A stretch of DNA of 38,130 bases from Methylotenera sp. (lineage in GTDB: Bacteria; Pseudomonadota; Gammaproteobacteria; Burkholderiales; Methylophilaceae). The DNA is taken from assembly GCA_014378495.1 (NCBI GenBank), contig JACMNP010000188.1:1-38130 (forward strand). Reading direction: 5' to 3'. Positions 23,836-31,915 of this stretch are shown here, piece after piece. Position numbers and translations under genes: made by a program. Within the stretch, counting starts at the first letter, position 1. Each line of letters opens with the position of its first letter. The notes under the pieces were generated by a model, which had not been told where the DNA came from, made no database searches, and was given only the letters and a program-made list of their open reading frames with translations.

Positions 23836-24405
23836 GTGAGATTATTTAATATTGTTTCAGTGTTTTTATTAGTGGTTTTGTCCACATCAGCAATAGCTAC
23901 AGAAAATAAACATGCACAGTTTGCAGATACATCTATAGATAATCTATATGTTGCAAATGATGGAGAAGTGTTCCTTACATTTCTATCAAAAGAGGCGGGT
24001 TATTCAGATGACCTTTATTTAGTAGGTACAGCAGGTAAAATTTTAAATAATCAAACGGCAATGCTAAATCAGCAGTTTTCAATTGGTAGTTTTAAAGCGG
24101 GCACAGAGCTAATATTTAGTTTATTTGCAAATGATATTAGTACTGCTTTTTATAGCGGTAAGGCCCAATATAACTTAGATGGTATTTCACATACTGCGTA
24201 TAAAACTGAATCTAACAATTCTGTGATTGTAGGATTTGAAGATCTTTTTAACGGTGGTGATAAAGACTATGATGATTTAGTGTTTTCTCTAAGTAATGTC
24301 AGCGCGAACAAATTAGTCATAACTCAAGTTCCAGAACCTGAGACTTACGCAATGTTTTTGGCAGGTTTATTTTTGCTTGGTCTTATTAGACGTCGTAAAA
24401 GTTAG
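23836..24405 (+). CDS. PEP-CTERM protein with a DUF4114 domain
   Basis: A 189-residue secreted protein. Start is GTG with aaggag seven bases upstream. It has a signal peptide (~1-21), a beta-rich body, a DUF4114 acidic motif VGFEDLFNGGDKDYDDLVF (~136-154) that in this family binds calcium, and a C-terminal PEP-CTERM signal VPEPETYAMFLAGLFLLGLI followed by RRRKS. It lies among exopolysaccharide genes and is closed by a strong terminator, so it is transcribed alone. Likely an exosortase substrate displayed in or released into the polysaccharide matrix (inferred). Confidence 0.9.
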   Translation: MRLFNIVSVFLLVVLSTSAIATENKHAQFADTSIDNLYVANDGEVFLTFLSKEAGYSDDLYLVGTAGKILNNQTAMLNQQFSIGSFKAGTELIFSLFANDISTAFYSGKAQYNLDGISHTAYKTESNNSVIVGFEDLFNGGDKDYDDLVFSLSNVSANKLVITQVPEPETYAMFLAGLFLLGLIRRRKS

Positions 24406-24418
24406 TTTTAATTGCTTT

Positions 24419-24446
24419 AAAAAGCGGCTTCCTACAGCCGCTTTTT
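24419..24446 (+). terminator. Intrinsic terminator of the DUF4114 PEP-CTERM gene
   Basis: aaaaagcggct / agccgcttttt, an 11-bp stem with a 6-nt loop, followed by more T, 13 bp after the stop. Confidence 0.88.
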
Positions 24447-24546
24447 TTATTGCATGAATAGTACACAAGTTTAGCTACTATTCATGAATGTTTAATAATC
24501 CATGTCTATAGTTCGTTAAACACTAATTATTTTGAAAGAATTTGCA

Positions 24547-25686
24547 ATGAAAGCTATGATTTTGGCTGCCGGTAAAGGTACTCGTGTTAGACCTTTGACT
24601 TATGAGTTGCCTAAGCCAATGATTCCAATTTTAGGCAAACCTGTGATGGCTTACCTGATTGAGCATTTAGCAAAGCATCAAGTAAATGAAGTGATGATTA
24701 ATGTAAGTTACCTTCACGAAAAAATTCAGCAATATTTTGGTGATGGGCATCGTTTTGGTATCAATATTGGATATTCTTTTGAAGGGGACATTAGTAATGG
24801 GAAAATTATTCCTAGCCCAGTTGGCTCTGCAGGGGGAATGCGTAAAATTCAAGATTTTGGTGGGTTCTTTAACGAAACTACCATTGTAATATGCGGTGAT
24901 GCCATTATTGATTTGGATATTCTTGCTGCGGTCGCAGAGCATAAGAAAAAAGGTGCTTTAGTAAGTTTGGTCGCTAAAGAAGTGCCTATGGATAAAGTGT
25001 CCGGGTATGGCATTGTGGTGACAGATGAATTTGGAAAAATAACTTCGTTTCAAGAAAAGCCCACTCAGTCACAAGCGCTTTCTAATTTAGCCAGTACAGG
25101 TATCTATATTTTTGAGCCTGAGGCTTTAAGTTTAATTCCGTCCGGTTGTATGTTTGATATCGGCGCTGATTTATTCCCGTTGCTTGTAGAAAAGAATTTA
25201 CCATTTTATGCCATCAATCAGCACTTCAATTGGATTGATATTGGGCTAGTGTCTGACTATTGGGAGGTAATGCAACAAGTGATGCGAGGTGAAGTGCCGT
25301 CAATGAAAATTCCAGGGAAAGAAGTGAAACCTGGCGTTTGGGTGGGCTTAAATGTACATATTGATTGGGAAAACACCAAAATACAAGGACCTGTCTACGT
25401 AGGCTCGGGTACTCGCGTGGATAAAGGTGCAGAAATTATTGGCCCAACATGGATTAGCGATTGTTGCCATGTCCAACGAGGAGGTCGTGTGGTCAAAAGT
25501 GTGTTATTTGAGTACACGCGAGTTGGACAAGACTATAGTTTTGAAGAGATGATTGTTTGTGGCGAGTACTGTGTTGATCGGCATGGAAAAATGATGCACG
25601 TAGACGATGATGCTTGTGATTTAATTTGGTCAGATGCCCGAGAAAAAGTGATTTATCCAATGAACTACACGCAGGCAAGATTGTAA
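24547..25686 (+). CDS. Sugar-nucleotidyltransferase with left-handed beta-helix tail
   Basis: A 379-residue nucleotidyltransferase that makes an NDP-sugar from sugar-1-phosphate and NTP; mannose-1-phosphate guanylyltransferase or glucose-1-phosphate nucleotidyltransferase are the closest types. I use the ATG at 24547 (MKAMILAAGKGTRVRPLT), because the track's TTG at 24532 adds five unneeded residues. The N-terminal Rossmann-type domain carries AAGKGTRVRPLTYELPKPM (~6-24), CGDAIIDLD (~117-125) and FQEKP (~171-175). The C-terminal region (~255-330) has hexapeptide-like repeats (GPVYVGSGTRVDKGAEIIGP). It is the third exopolysaccharide gene, supplying donor sugar. The precise substrate cannot be read from the sequence. 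Confidence 0.82.
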   Translation: MKAMILAAGKGTRVRPLTYELPKPMIPILGKPVMAYLIEHLAKHQVNEVMINVSYLHEKIQQYFGDGHRFGINIGYSFEGDISNGKIIPSPVGSAGGMRKIQDFGGFFNETTIVICGDAIIDLDILAAVAEHKKKGALVSLVAKEVPMDKVSGYGIVVTDEFGKITSFQEKPTQSQALSNLASTGIYIFEPEALSLIPSGCMFDIGADLFPLLVEKNLPFYAINQHFNWIDIGLVSDYWEVMQQVMRGEVPSMKIPGKEVKPGVWVGLNVHIDWENTKIQGPVYVGSGTRVDKGAEIIGPTWISDCCHVQRGGRVVKSVLFEYTRVGQDYSFEEMIVCGEYCVDRHGKMMHVDDDACDLIWSDAREKVIYPMNYTQARL

Positions 25687-25836
25687 TTACTCATAAAATT
25701 CTGCGTAATTACACTCAGGATTTATTTACTAGCTGCTTAATTTAGTTTATGACAAAAGTGTCACAAATTTGAAATTTTACTGCAAACAACATTGATTAAA
25801 ATTGACACCTAATTTAAGTCAGGTGCAATTGGCGCT
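25687..25836. promoter_or_regulatory. Control region of the type II secretion operon
   Basis: 150 bp with no gene. It includes tgaca-aaag-tgtca (25750-25763) and a later cacct...aggtg pair near 25806-25824 directly before the gspG start. The first is 74 bp upstream of the ATG. These are candidate regulator sites; none matches a known operator I recognise. Confidence 0.35.
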
Positions 25837-26274
25837 ATGTCATACTCAAGTAAATTCAATCGCGCAACTACTAAATATCAAGGATTTACACTTCTTGAAT
25901 TGTTAGTAGTGATGGTTATTATTGGCCTATTAGCTGGATATGTAGGTCCTAAATATTTTGAACAAATTGGTAAATCAGAAACCAAAACGGCACGCGCACA
26001 GATTGATTCTCTAGGTAAAGCGCTTGATCAATACAGAATAGATGTAGGTCAGTATCCAACTACTGAACAAGGATTAGCTGCACTCAATAAAAATTCATCG
26101 AATGATCCTAAATGGTCAGGACCATATCTAAAAAAGAATGTACCGAATGATCCATGGAATAAAGCCTATCTTTACAAGTCACCAGGAGAGCATGGTGACT
26201 TTGATCTTTACACACTAGGCAAAGATGGACAAATAGGCGGTGTTAAAGAATCTGAAGATGTAGTGAATTGGTAG
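25837..26274 (+). CDS. gspG: Type II secretion major pseudopilin
   Basis: A 145-residue pseudopilin, the main subunit of the periplasmic T2SS pseudopilus. The prepilin peptidase site is G16|FTLLELLVVMVIIGLLAG, with the required Glu at +5. The C-terminal globular domain has the GspG pattern (YPTTEQGLAAL, WSGPYLKKNVPNDPWNKAYLY, DFDLYTLGKDGQIGG), including the acidic residues that bind calcium in this family. Length is normal. First gene of the operon; gspF follows after 13 bp. The prepilin peptidase GspO/PilD must be encoded elsewhere. Confidence 0.94.
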   Translation: MSYSSKFNRATTKYQGFTLLELLVVMVIIGLLAGYVGPKYFEQIGKSETKTARAQIDSLGKALDQYRIDVGQYPTTEQGLAALNKNSSNDPKWSGPYLKKNVPNDPWNKAYLYKSPGEHGDFDLYTLGKDGQIGGVKESEDVVNW

Positions 26275-26287
26275 CACAACGGCACTC

Positions 26288-27481
26288 ATGGATTTTCAAG
26301 TTAAAGCAGTTCGGGGCAGAGAGGTTGTACTTTTAAGTATTACTGCAGCGCATGCCGATGATGCTATTGCTCAAGCCCAAGCCCGTGGTTACATAGCCAT
26401 AGGGGCAACCACTAAGACAAATAGTTTAGCTAATACATTATCTAGTAACCAAAATAAAAAATTCCCCTTAGCCCTCTTTAGCCAAGAGTTATTAGCTTTA
26501 CTTGAAGCAGGGCTCAACTTAGTTGAAGCCATTGAAACGCTTGCAGAAAAAGAACAACGATTAAATATTAAACATACGTTGGACTCTGTATTACAGGCGC
26601 TGTATCAAGGCCAAACATTCTCATCTGCGCTTGAGTTACAGCGCAGTACTTTCCCTATTTTATATATAGCTACAGTGCGAGCTAGTGAAAAAACAGGGGA
26701 TTTATCTGAAGCATTGAGCCGTTACGTGAGCTATGAATTGCAATTGGGGTTAGTGAAGAAAAAGATAATCAGTGCATCTATTTATCCAGTTTTGTTGATG
26801 GCAGTTGGGGGGCTGGTCATTTTATTTTTGCTTGGATTTGTAGTACCGAAATTCAGTAGAATTTATGAAGGTACTGGTGGAAATTTGCCATTTTTATCAC
26901 AGGTGTTGTTGGCTTGGGGTGTATTTTTAGAAAGTCATGGTCGAGAGTTACTAATTGCGGTTGTTATAGGTTTAGTTGCTTTAGTTTATGGGTTATCTCG
27001 CGCTTCATTAAGAAAATGGTTAGTGGAATTATTGTGGCGTATTCCTGCTTTGGGCGACCGATTACGCGTATTTCAACTAGCACGATTTTATAGGACATTG
27101 GGCATGCTATTGAAAGGTGGCACGCCGATTATCGCTGCCTTGGAATCTGTATCAGGTTTACTCGATATTTCTTTGCGAACAAAAATGAAATCTGCTTCGG
27201 CAGCCATTAGTGAGGGACAGCCTTTTTCTGTGGCAGTAGAGCAAGTGGGTTTAGCAACTCCCGTTGCACTACGTATGCTTCGAGTTGGCGAGCGTAGTGG
27301 AAAAATAGGCGACATGATGGAGCGCATTGCTGCTTTTTATGACGAAGAGTTATCACGTTGGATAGACTGGTTTACCAAGCTTTTTGAACCTATTTTAATG
27401 TTGTTAATTGGTTTAGTGGTAGGGGTAGTAGTGCTATTGCTTTATATGCCAATTTTTGAACTAGCGGGGAATATCCAATGA
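26288..27481 (+). CDS. gspF: Type II secretion inner-membrane platform protein
   Basis: A 397-residue polytopic protein of the GspF/PilC family that connects the ATPase to pseudopilus assembly. Two T2SSF helical domains are visible (~62-185 with FSQELLALLEAGLNLVEAIE; ~265-385 with FYRTLGMLLKGGTPIIAALE) and three transmembrane segments (~165-190, ~215-235, ~365-390). Size and motif order are typical. Its stop overlaps the gspE start (ATGA), indicating translational coupling. Confidence 0.94.
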   Translation: MDFQVKAVRGREVVLLSITAAHADDAIAQAQARGYIAIGATTKTNSLANTLSSNQNKKFPLALFSQELLALLEAGLNLVEAIETLAEKEQRLNIKHTLDSVLQALYQGQTFSSALELQRSTFPILYIATVRASEKTGDLSEALSRYVSYELQLGLVKKKIISASIYPVLLMAVGGLVILFLLGFVVPKFSRIYEGTGGNLPFLSQVLLAWGVFLESHGRELLIAVVIGLVALVYGLSRASLRKWLVELLWRIPALGDRLRVFQLARFYRTLGMLLKGGTPIIAALESVSGLLDISLRTKMKSASAAISEGQPFSVAVEQVGLATPVALRMLRVGERSGKIGDMMERIAAFYDEELSRWIDWFTKLFEPILMLLIGLVVGVVVLLLYMPIFELAGNIQ

Positions 27482-29241
27482 GCGCCTTGTTAAATAACCA
27501 AGAAAATTTTTTAGGTGAAGTTAATCTAAAAGAAGTCCATATCAGTGAAATGGACTCTATTAAATTAATGCCAGATTTAATAATAGCCTCGCAAATAAAG
27601 CAGGCTAAATTACAAGCTCAGCTACAGCAACGTCGCACAATTGAGGTGTTAGAAGAACTTACAGGATATGACCAAGAGTCATTCTTAATCGCACTTAGCC
27701 GGACATTACATTTTTCTGCAGTGAGTATGAAAGAGCTCAATGACTTGACTGCAGATTTCGAGACTGTTTCATTTTCAGCGGCACAAAAGAAAGAGTGTTT
27801 AGCTTTTAATTCTACAAAAAATGATTTAATTATCGCCTTTGCAGACCCTTTTAATGAAAGTCTTCAAGAGTGGGTGATTGAAAATATAAAACGCCCATTT
27901 ACCTGGCGGCTAGCGCATCCTAAAGACATTGCTGCATTTTTAGCTCGATTTGAAGAAACTATGCGAGCTATGGATGATTTGCATGACAGTTCAAATAATA
28001 TTGCTACAGAGGCAGATGAAACCGTAGTGAATTTATCGTTAAAATCGATAAATGAAGATACAAACCCAATAGTAAAGCTCATCAACTCTACACTTTATGA
28101 TGCGTTAAAAGTGGGTGCCAGTGACATTCATCTTGAATGTTCAAGTACAGGTTTATCAGTGAAATACCGTATTGATGGAGTGATGGCAAGCGTAGGTGGG
28201 ATGCAGGGCTCAGATAGTGCCGACCAAGCAATATCCCGTGTGAAAGTCATGGCGCAATTAGATATTGCAGAGCGACGAATCCCACAGGATGGCCGTTTTA
28301 AAGTGGTTATACAAGGTCGCGAAGTGGATTTCCGTGTCTCGATTATGCCAAGCGTGTTTGGTGAAGATGCTGTGCTGCGGGTCTTAGACAGAAAAGCATT
28401 GTCAGAAGAAGCGCAGGGCTTGAGCCTGCAAGCATTAGGATTTGACGCAAAAATAATTAGCCAGTTTCGTCGACTTGCCAAAGAGCCTTATGGCATGGTT
28501 CTGGTGACAGGGCCTACAGGCAGCGGTAAAACTACTTCATTGTATGCAGCAATTTCTGAAGTCAATACTGGACACGACAAAATAATCACAATTGAAGACC
28601 CTGTTGAATACCAATTACCAGGCGTCTTACAAATTCCTGTGAATGAAAAGAAGGGCCTGACTTTTGCACGTGGTTTACGCTCTATTTTGCGTCATGACCC
28701 AGACAAAATTATGGTGGGTGAGATTCGTGACTCAGAAACTGCACAAATTGCTGTACAAGCGGCACTGACAGGCCATTTAGTTTTTACTACCGTACATGCC
28801 AATAGCGTTTTAGATGTGATTGGTCGTTTTATGCACATGGGTGTAGACCCATATAACTTTGTTGCGGCAATGAATGGCATCATGGCGCAAAGGCTCATTC
28901 GTACCATTTGTCCACATTGTGCTGAAGACTATCAGCCAGATGATCAATTGCTTCTTGATTCAGCCATTACACCAGAACAGTCTAATCATATGCACTTTAA
29001 GTTTGCCAAGGGCTGTGGGCATTGTCGTGGAACGGGTTATCGCGGCCGCAAAGCAGTTGCGGAATTACTGATTCTAAATGATGAGCTTCGCGAAATGATT
29101 GTAGCTCGTGAGCCTATTCGTAAATTAAAAGAGGCTGCAAAAAGAAGCGGTATGCACACAATACGTGAAGCAGCACTTGAAGCTGCTGGAAACGGCCTTA
29201 CTACTTTACAAGAGATTAATCGTGTTACGTTTATTGCCTGA
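27478..29241 (+). CDS. gspE: Type II secretion ATPase
   Basis: A 587-residue cytoplasmic hexameric ATPase powering pseudopilus assembly. It has an N-terminal N1E/MshEN-type domain (~50-170), the central ATPase core with Walker A GPTGSGKTTSLYAA (~344-357), Asp box and Walker B-region residues (HDPDKIMVGEIRDSETA, ~404-420), a His box (GHLVFTTVHANS), and a Zn-binding pair of CxxC motifs (CPHC ~478, CGHC ~512). The latter distinguish GspE/PilB from retraction ATPases. Length fits GspE/PilB. Overlaps gspF by four bases; the next gene starts four bases after its stop. Confidence 0.95.
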   Translation: MSALLNNQENFLGEVNLKEVHISEMDSIKLMPDLIIASQIKQAKLQAQLQQRRTIEVLEELTGYDQESFLIALSRTLHFSAVSMKELNDLTADFETVSFSAAQKKECLAFNSTKNDLIIAFADPFNESLQEWVIENIKRPFTWRLAHPKDIAAFLARFEETMRAMDDLHDSSNNIATEADETVVNLSLKSINEDTNPIVKLINSTLYDALKVGASDIHLECSSTGLSVKYRIDGVMASVGGMQGSDSADQAISRVKVMAQLDIAERRIPQDGRFKVVIQGREVDFRVSIMPSVFGEDAVLRVLDRKALSEEAQGLSLQALGFDAKIISQFRRLAKEPYGMVLVTGPTGSGKTTSLYAAISEVNTGHDKIITIEDPVEYQLPGVLQIPVNEKKGLTFARGLRSILRHDPDKIMVGEIRDSETAQIAVQAALTGHLVFTTVHANSVLDVIGRFMHMGVDPYNFVAAMNGIMAQRLIRTICPHCAEDYQPDDQLLLDSAITPEQSNHMHFKFAKGCGHCRGTGYRGRKAVAELLILNDELREMIVAREPIRKLKEAAKRSGMHTIREAALEAAGNGLTTLQEINRVTFIA

Positions 29242-29245
29242 TTTT

Positions 29246-30115
29246 ATGAGGCCTATTTTTTTATCATCTACCAAGATTTTGGTAGGGTTAAGTGCAAACA
29301 GTCTTGCTGTCATCAAGCAATCAGGTGTTTTACAAAAACGTATAATTGATCAGCAGCACGCATTACTTGCCTCTACAAATGATGCACAAATCTGGCAACG
29401 TGCAATTAACGCGCTTGATAGCCTGCTTGCCACAATGCAAGTGAAACCAAATGATGAGATTCATATAGTCTTAGCCAGTAATCTTGTACGTTATTTGGCA
29501 TTGCCTACTCAGCAAATATTAATGAACTCGTCTGAAAAGCTTGCTTATTCAATTGCTGCGTACCGTGAAGTCTATGGTTCAGTAGTGGATGAGTGGAAAA
29601 TTCAACTTGATGATGCGCCACCACATCAAGCCACTATAGTTGCTGCTATCGATAAAAATTTATTGGTAGCGCTTACACAAGTATCACTCAAGTATCAGCT
29701 TAAATTGATTAGTATTAGTCCTTACCTAATGTCTGCATTTAACTTTCTAGCAAATCAAATCGGTAAAGCAAGTGGCTATCTAGTCATTGTGGAATCTGAA
29801 CGTTTGTTATTGATTAGTTTGCATAAAGGGCAATGCGAAAATTTGAAAGCTTTTGCAGTGGATGTCGATTGGCAAATTGAATTAAATCGTTTGTTATTAC
29901 GTGAAGCATTACTACAAGAAAATAACTATCGCGATGTTTTAGTTTATGCGCCAGCACAAAAAAATATTGTTTTAAATGAGGTGAAAGGCTGGAAAGTTAA
30001 GCGCATTGACTCAGTGCGCATAAATCAACGACAAAACAGTATATTCACTAACAAAACAGTATCTAAAAAAACTATAGATAATCCTCACTTTTCTATACTT
30101 GAGGCATCAATATGA
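29246..30115 (+). CDS. PilM/GspL-cytoplasmic-like protein
   Basis: A 289-residue protein, with start moved from the track's 29165 to the ATG at 29246, which is four bases after the gspE stop and avoids overlap. It has an actin-like fold pattern (KILVGLSANSLAVIK at the start, EKLAYSIAAYREVYGS, then TIVAAIDKNLLVALTQVS and SGYLVIVESERLLLISLHKG) as in PilM and the cytoplasmic half of GspL. No transmembrane segment is present. It probably docks the ATPase to the inner-membrane proteins encoded next. Sequence conservation is low, so the call rests on position and fold pattern. Confidence 0.7.
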   Translation: MRPIFLSSTKILVGLSANSLAVIKQSGVLQKRIIDQQHALLASTNDAQIWQRAINALDSLLATMQVKPNDEIHIVLASNLVRYLALPTQQILMNSSEKLAYSIAAYREVYGSVVDEWKIQLDDAPPHQATIVAAIDKNLLVALTQVSLKYQLKLISISPYLMSAFNFLANQIGKASGYLVIVESERLLLISLHKGQCENLKAFAVDVDWQIELNRLLLREALLQENNYRDVLVYAPAQKNIVLNEVKGWKVKRIDSVRINQRQNSIFTNKTVSKKTIDNPHFSILEASI

Positions 30116-30666
30116 CTCAAAAGCTGAATTTAGCATTTATCCAGCAGCCTCTTTTTTCCTTATATTCATGGACTGGATTAGGAGTACTGGTTTTAATCGT
30201 GAGCTTAATCGTTGCTAATTTAACGTGGCAATCTTATCAAGATAATCAAACTATCTATCAAGAGATTACAGCGAAACTAAATCTGCACAATCACTATAAA
30301 AAAAATGTAGCTAAAGTGGTTGTAATCAATATTCCAACAGAAAAAATAAAAGAGGTTCAAGAAGCTGTGAATTTTCTGATTATTCCTTGGAGTTCTTTAT
30401 TATTAAATATTGAACAATCTAATATTCCTGATATTGCATTACTTGGCTTGGAACCAAGCATAAAAAAACAACAAGTATTAGTGACAGGTCAGGCTAAAAA
30501 TCTAGAGACAGTATTCAGTTATGTTAAACAGCTAGAGACGCAACCTGTGCTATCGCAAGTGTATTTGCAAAAGCATAGTATTGACGAGGCCGATGTTTCA
30601 AAGCCTGTAAATTTCACTATTTTAGCTAAATGGCAAATGTCTCAAGAAAAGCATAGCCATGAATAA
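30112..30666 (+). CDS. PilN-like inner-membrane protein of the secretion platform
   Basis: A 184-residue bitopic protein: one transmembrane segment near 18-38 (WTGLGVLVLIVSLIVANLTW), a coiled-coil (~40-85) and a small periplasmic ferredoxin-like domain (~95-180). This is the layout of PilN or the periplasmic half of GspL. It overlaps the preceding gene by four bases (ATGA) and the next by eight. The separated pilM + pilN arrangement replaces a fused GspL. Confidence 0.68.
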   Translation: MTQKLNLAFIQQPLFSLYSWTGLGVLVLIVSLIVANLTWQSYQDNQTIYQEITAKLNLHNHYKKNVAKVVVINIPTEKIKEVQEAVNFLIIPWSSLLLNIEQSNIPDIALLGLEPSIKKQQVLVTGQAKNLETVFSYVKQLETQPVLSQVYLQKHSIDEADVSKPVNFTILAKWQMSQEKHSHE

Positions 30667-31318
30667 GCTAAATTTACATTATTGTTATTGGCTATCAGGT
30701 AAATTTGCAGAAAAGCTCAGTGTATGGGGTATTTTAGGATTTCTTATATTCATGAGTTGTGTAATTTTTTATCTAGTACAAGTCGTGCCATTAGAACAAA
30801 AAATTAAATATGCACAGCAAAATATGTTTGCTCAAAATCTATTACAGGATGAATTAAGCAATTCAGAAAATAGAAAAATAGCTTTAAAAAACAGAAATAC
30901 AGTGGTGAATGAAAAAAAACTCACTGATAGCCAAACTCAATCTCAATTAGCAGACCCTGCACAAGAGTTGATCAAGTTTAATGAGATGCTTCCCAATGGC
31001 GCTAGCCTACCTAATTGGTTAAGCTTGATTGATAAAGCTGCAATAAAACAACATTTGATATTAAACCGTGGGGATTACAAGCTAACCCAAATTAAGCAAG
31101 ATAAAACCAAAAAAAATCAGTCATCTCGTTATGAAATTGTATTGCCAGTGACAGGGCAATATACGCAAATACGGCAGTTTATTGCCAATGTCTTGCAGCT
31201 TCAGCCTGCACTTGCGCTAAGTGATTTACAAATTAAACGTGAAAATACACTCGCACCATTGGTTGAAGCTAGATTGGTATTCGTGTTATTTTTGAAAGAT
31301 AACTCATGGGCAAAATGA
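30659..31318 (+). CDS. PilO/GspM-like inner-membrane protein
   Basis: A 219-residue bitopic protein with a transmembrane segment near 23-45 (GILGFLIFMSCVIFYLVQVV), a coiled-coil (~50-95) and a C-terminal ferredoxin-like domain (~100-215). This is the usual shape of PilO or GspM, which dimerises with the preceding PilN-like protein. The gene overlaps both neighbours, so the platform genes are made together. Family assigned from topology and position. Confidence 0.65.
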   Translation: MNKLNLHYCYWLSGKFAEKLSVWGILGFLIFMSCVIFYLVQVVPLEQKIKYAQQNMFAQNLLQDELSNSENRKIALKNRNTVVNEKKLTDSQTQSQLADPAQELIKFNEMLPNGASLPNWLSLIDKAAIKQHLILNRGDYKLTQIKQDKTKKNQSSRYEIVLPVTGQYTQIRQFIANVLQLQPALALSDLQIKRENTLAPLVEARLVFVLFLKDNSWAK

Positions 31319-31902
31319 TTCAAGCCAATGCTAGTCCCAAATCATCTAATAAATGGTTAATTAGATTACTGTTAATCACAGTGATGCTTACTGTTTGGAT
31401 GGCGTTAAGAACTAACCCCACCAATGACGAAGCAAATGAGCTTGAAGTCAAACATAACGATTTGCCAAGAAAAATTCAACCGTTAATGACAGGGGAATTA
31501 AATATAGCAATTAATCAAAATAATCTGATTCCTTGGCAAGAGCTTAAACGTGAACCATTAACAGATAAGGCCAATAATCTATTTAAGATTCATTCCTGGC
31601 TCGTTATTCCACCGGTAAAAAAAATAAAACCATTACCTCCGCCACCCCCTGTAGCACCGCAAGCGCCATTTACTTACTTTGGAAAATTAGAGGATTCTCC
31701 AAAGGGTACCCTGATATTTTTGATGGCGAGCGACAAACTATATTCAGTGGTTAAAGGTGAAAATATTAACCAGCAATGGCGGCTAGATAATGAAGAGGAA
31801 AATATTTTAAGGCTTACTTATTTGCCACTAAACCTACCTCAAGTCGTATCAAAACTTACAAAAACATTAGCGGCGCCTGCTCTTGCAGACATGAATCAGT
31901 AA
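31306..31902 (+). CDS. PilP/GspC-like protein linking platform to secretin
   Basis: A 198-residue protein with one N-terminal transmembrane segment (~17-34), a Pro-rich linker (PPPPPVAPQAPFTYFGKLED, ~102-121) and a small beta domain (~115-175, GTLIFLMASDKLYSVVKGE). GspC and PilP proteins use this kind of beta (HR) domain to contact the secretin's N0 domain. It overlaps the previous gene by 13 bases and is followed at 13 bp by the secretin gene. It lacks a PDZ domain. Role inferred from position and domain pattern. Confidence 0.65.
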   Translation: MGKMIQANASPKSSNKWLIRLLLITVMLTVWMALRTNPTNDEANELEVKHNDLPRKIQPLMTGELNIAINQNNLIPWQELKREPLTDKANNLFKIHSWLVIPPVKKIKPLPPPPPVAPQAPFTYFGKLEDSPKGTLIFLMASDKLYSVVKGENINQQWRLDNEEENILRLTYLPLNLPQVVSKLTKTLAAPALADMNQ

Positions 31903-31915
31903 AAAGGATTTACCA

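Noticed and set aside
25750-25763. TGACA-aaag-TGTCA upstream of gspG as a definite operator
   Set aside because: The arms are only five bases and such repeats are frequent in AT-rich DNA; mentioned only as part of the control region.
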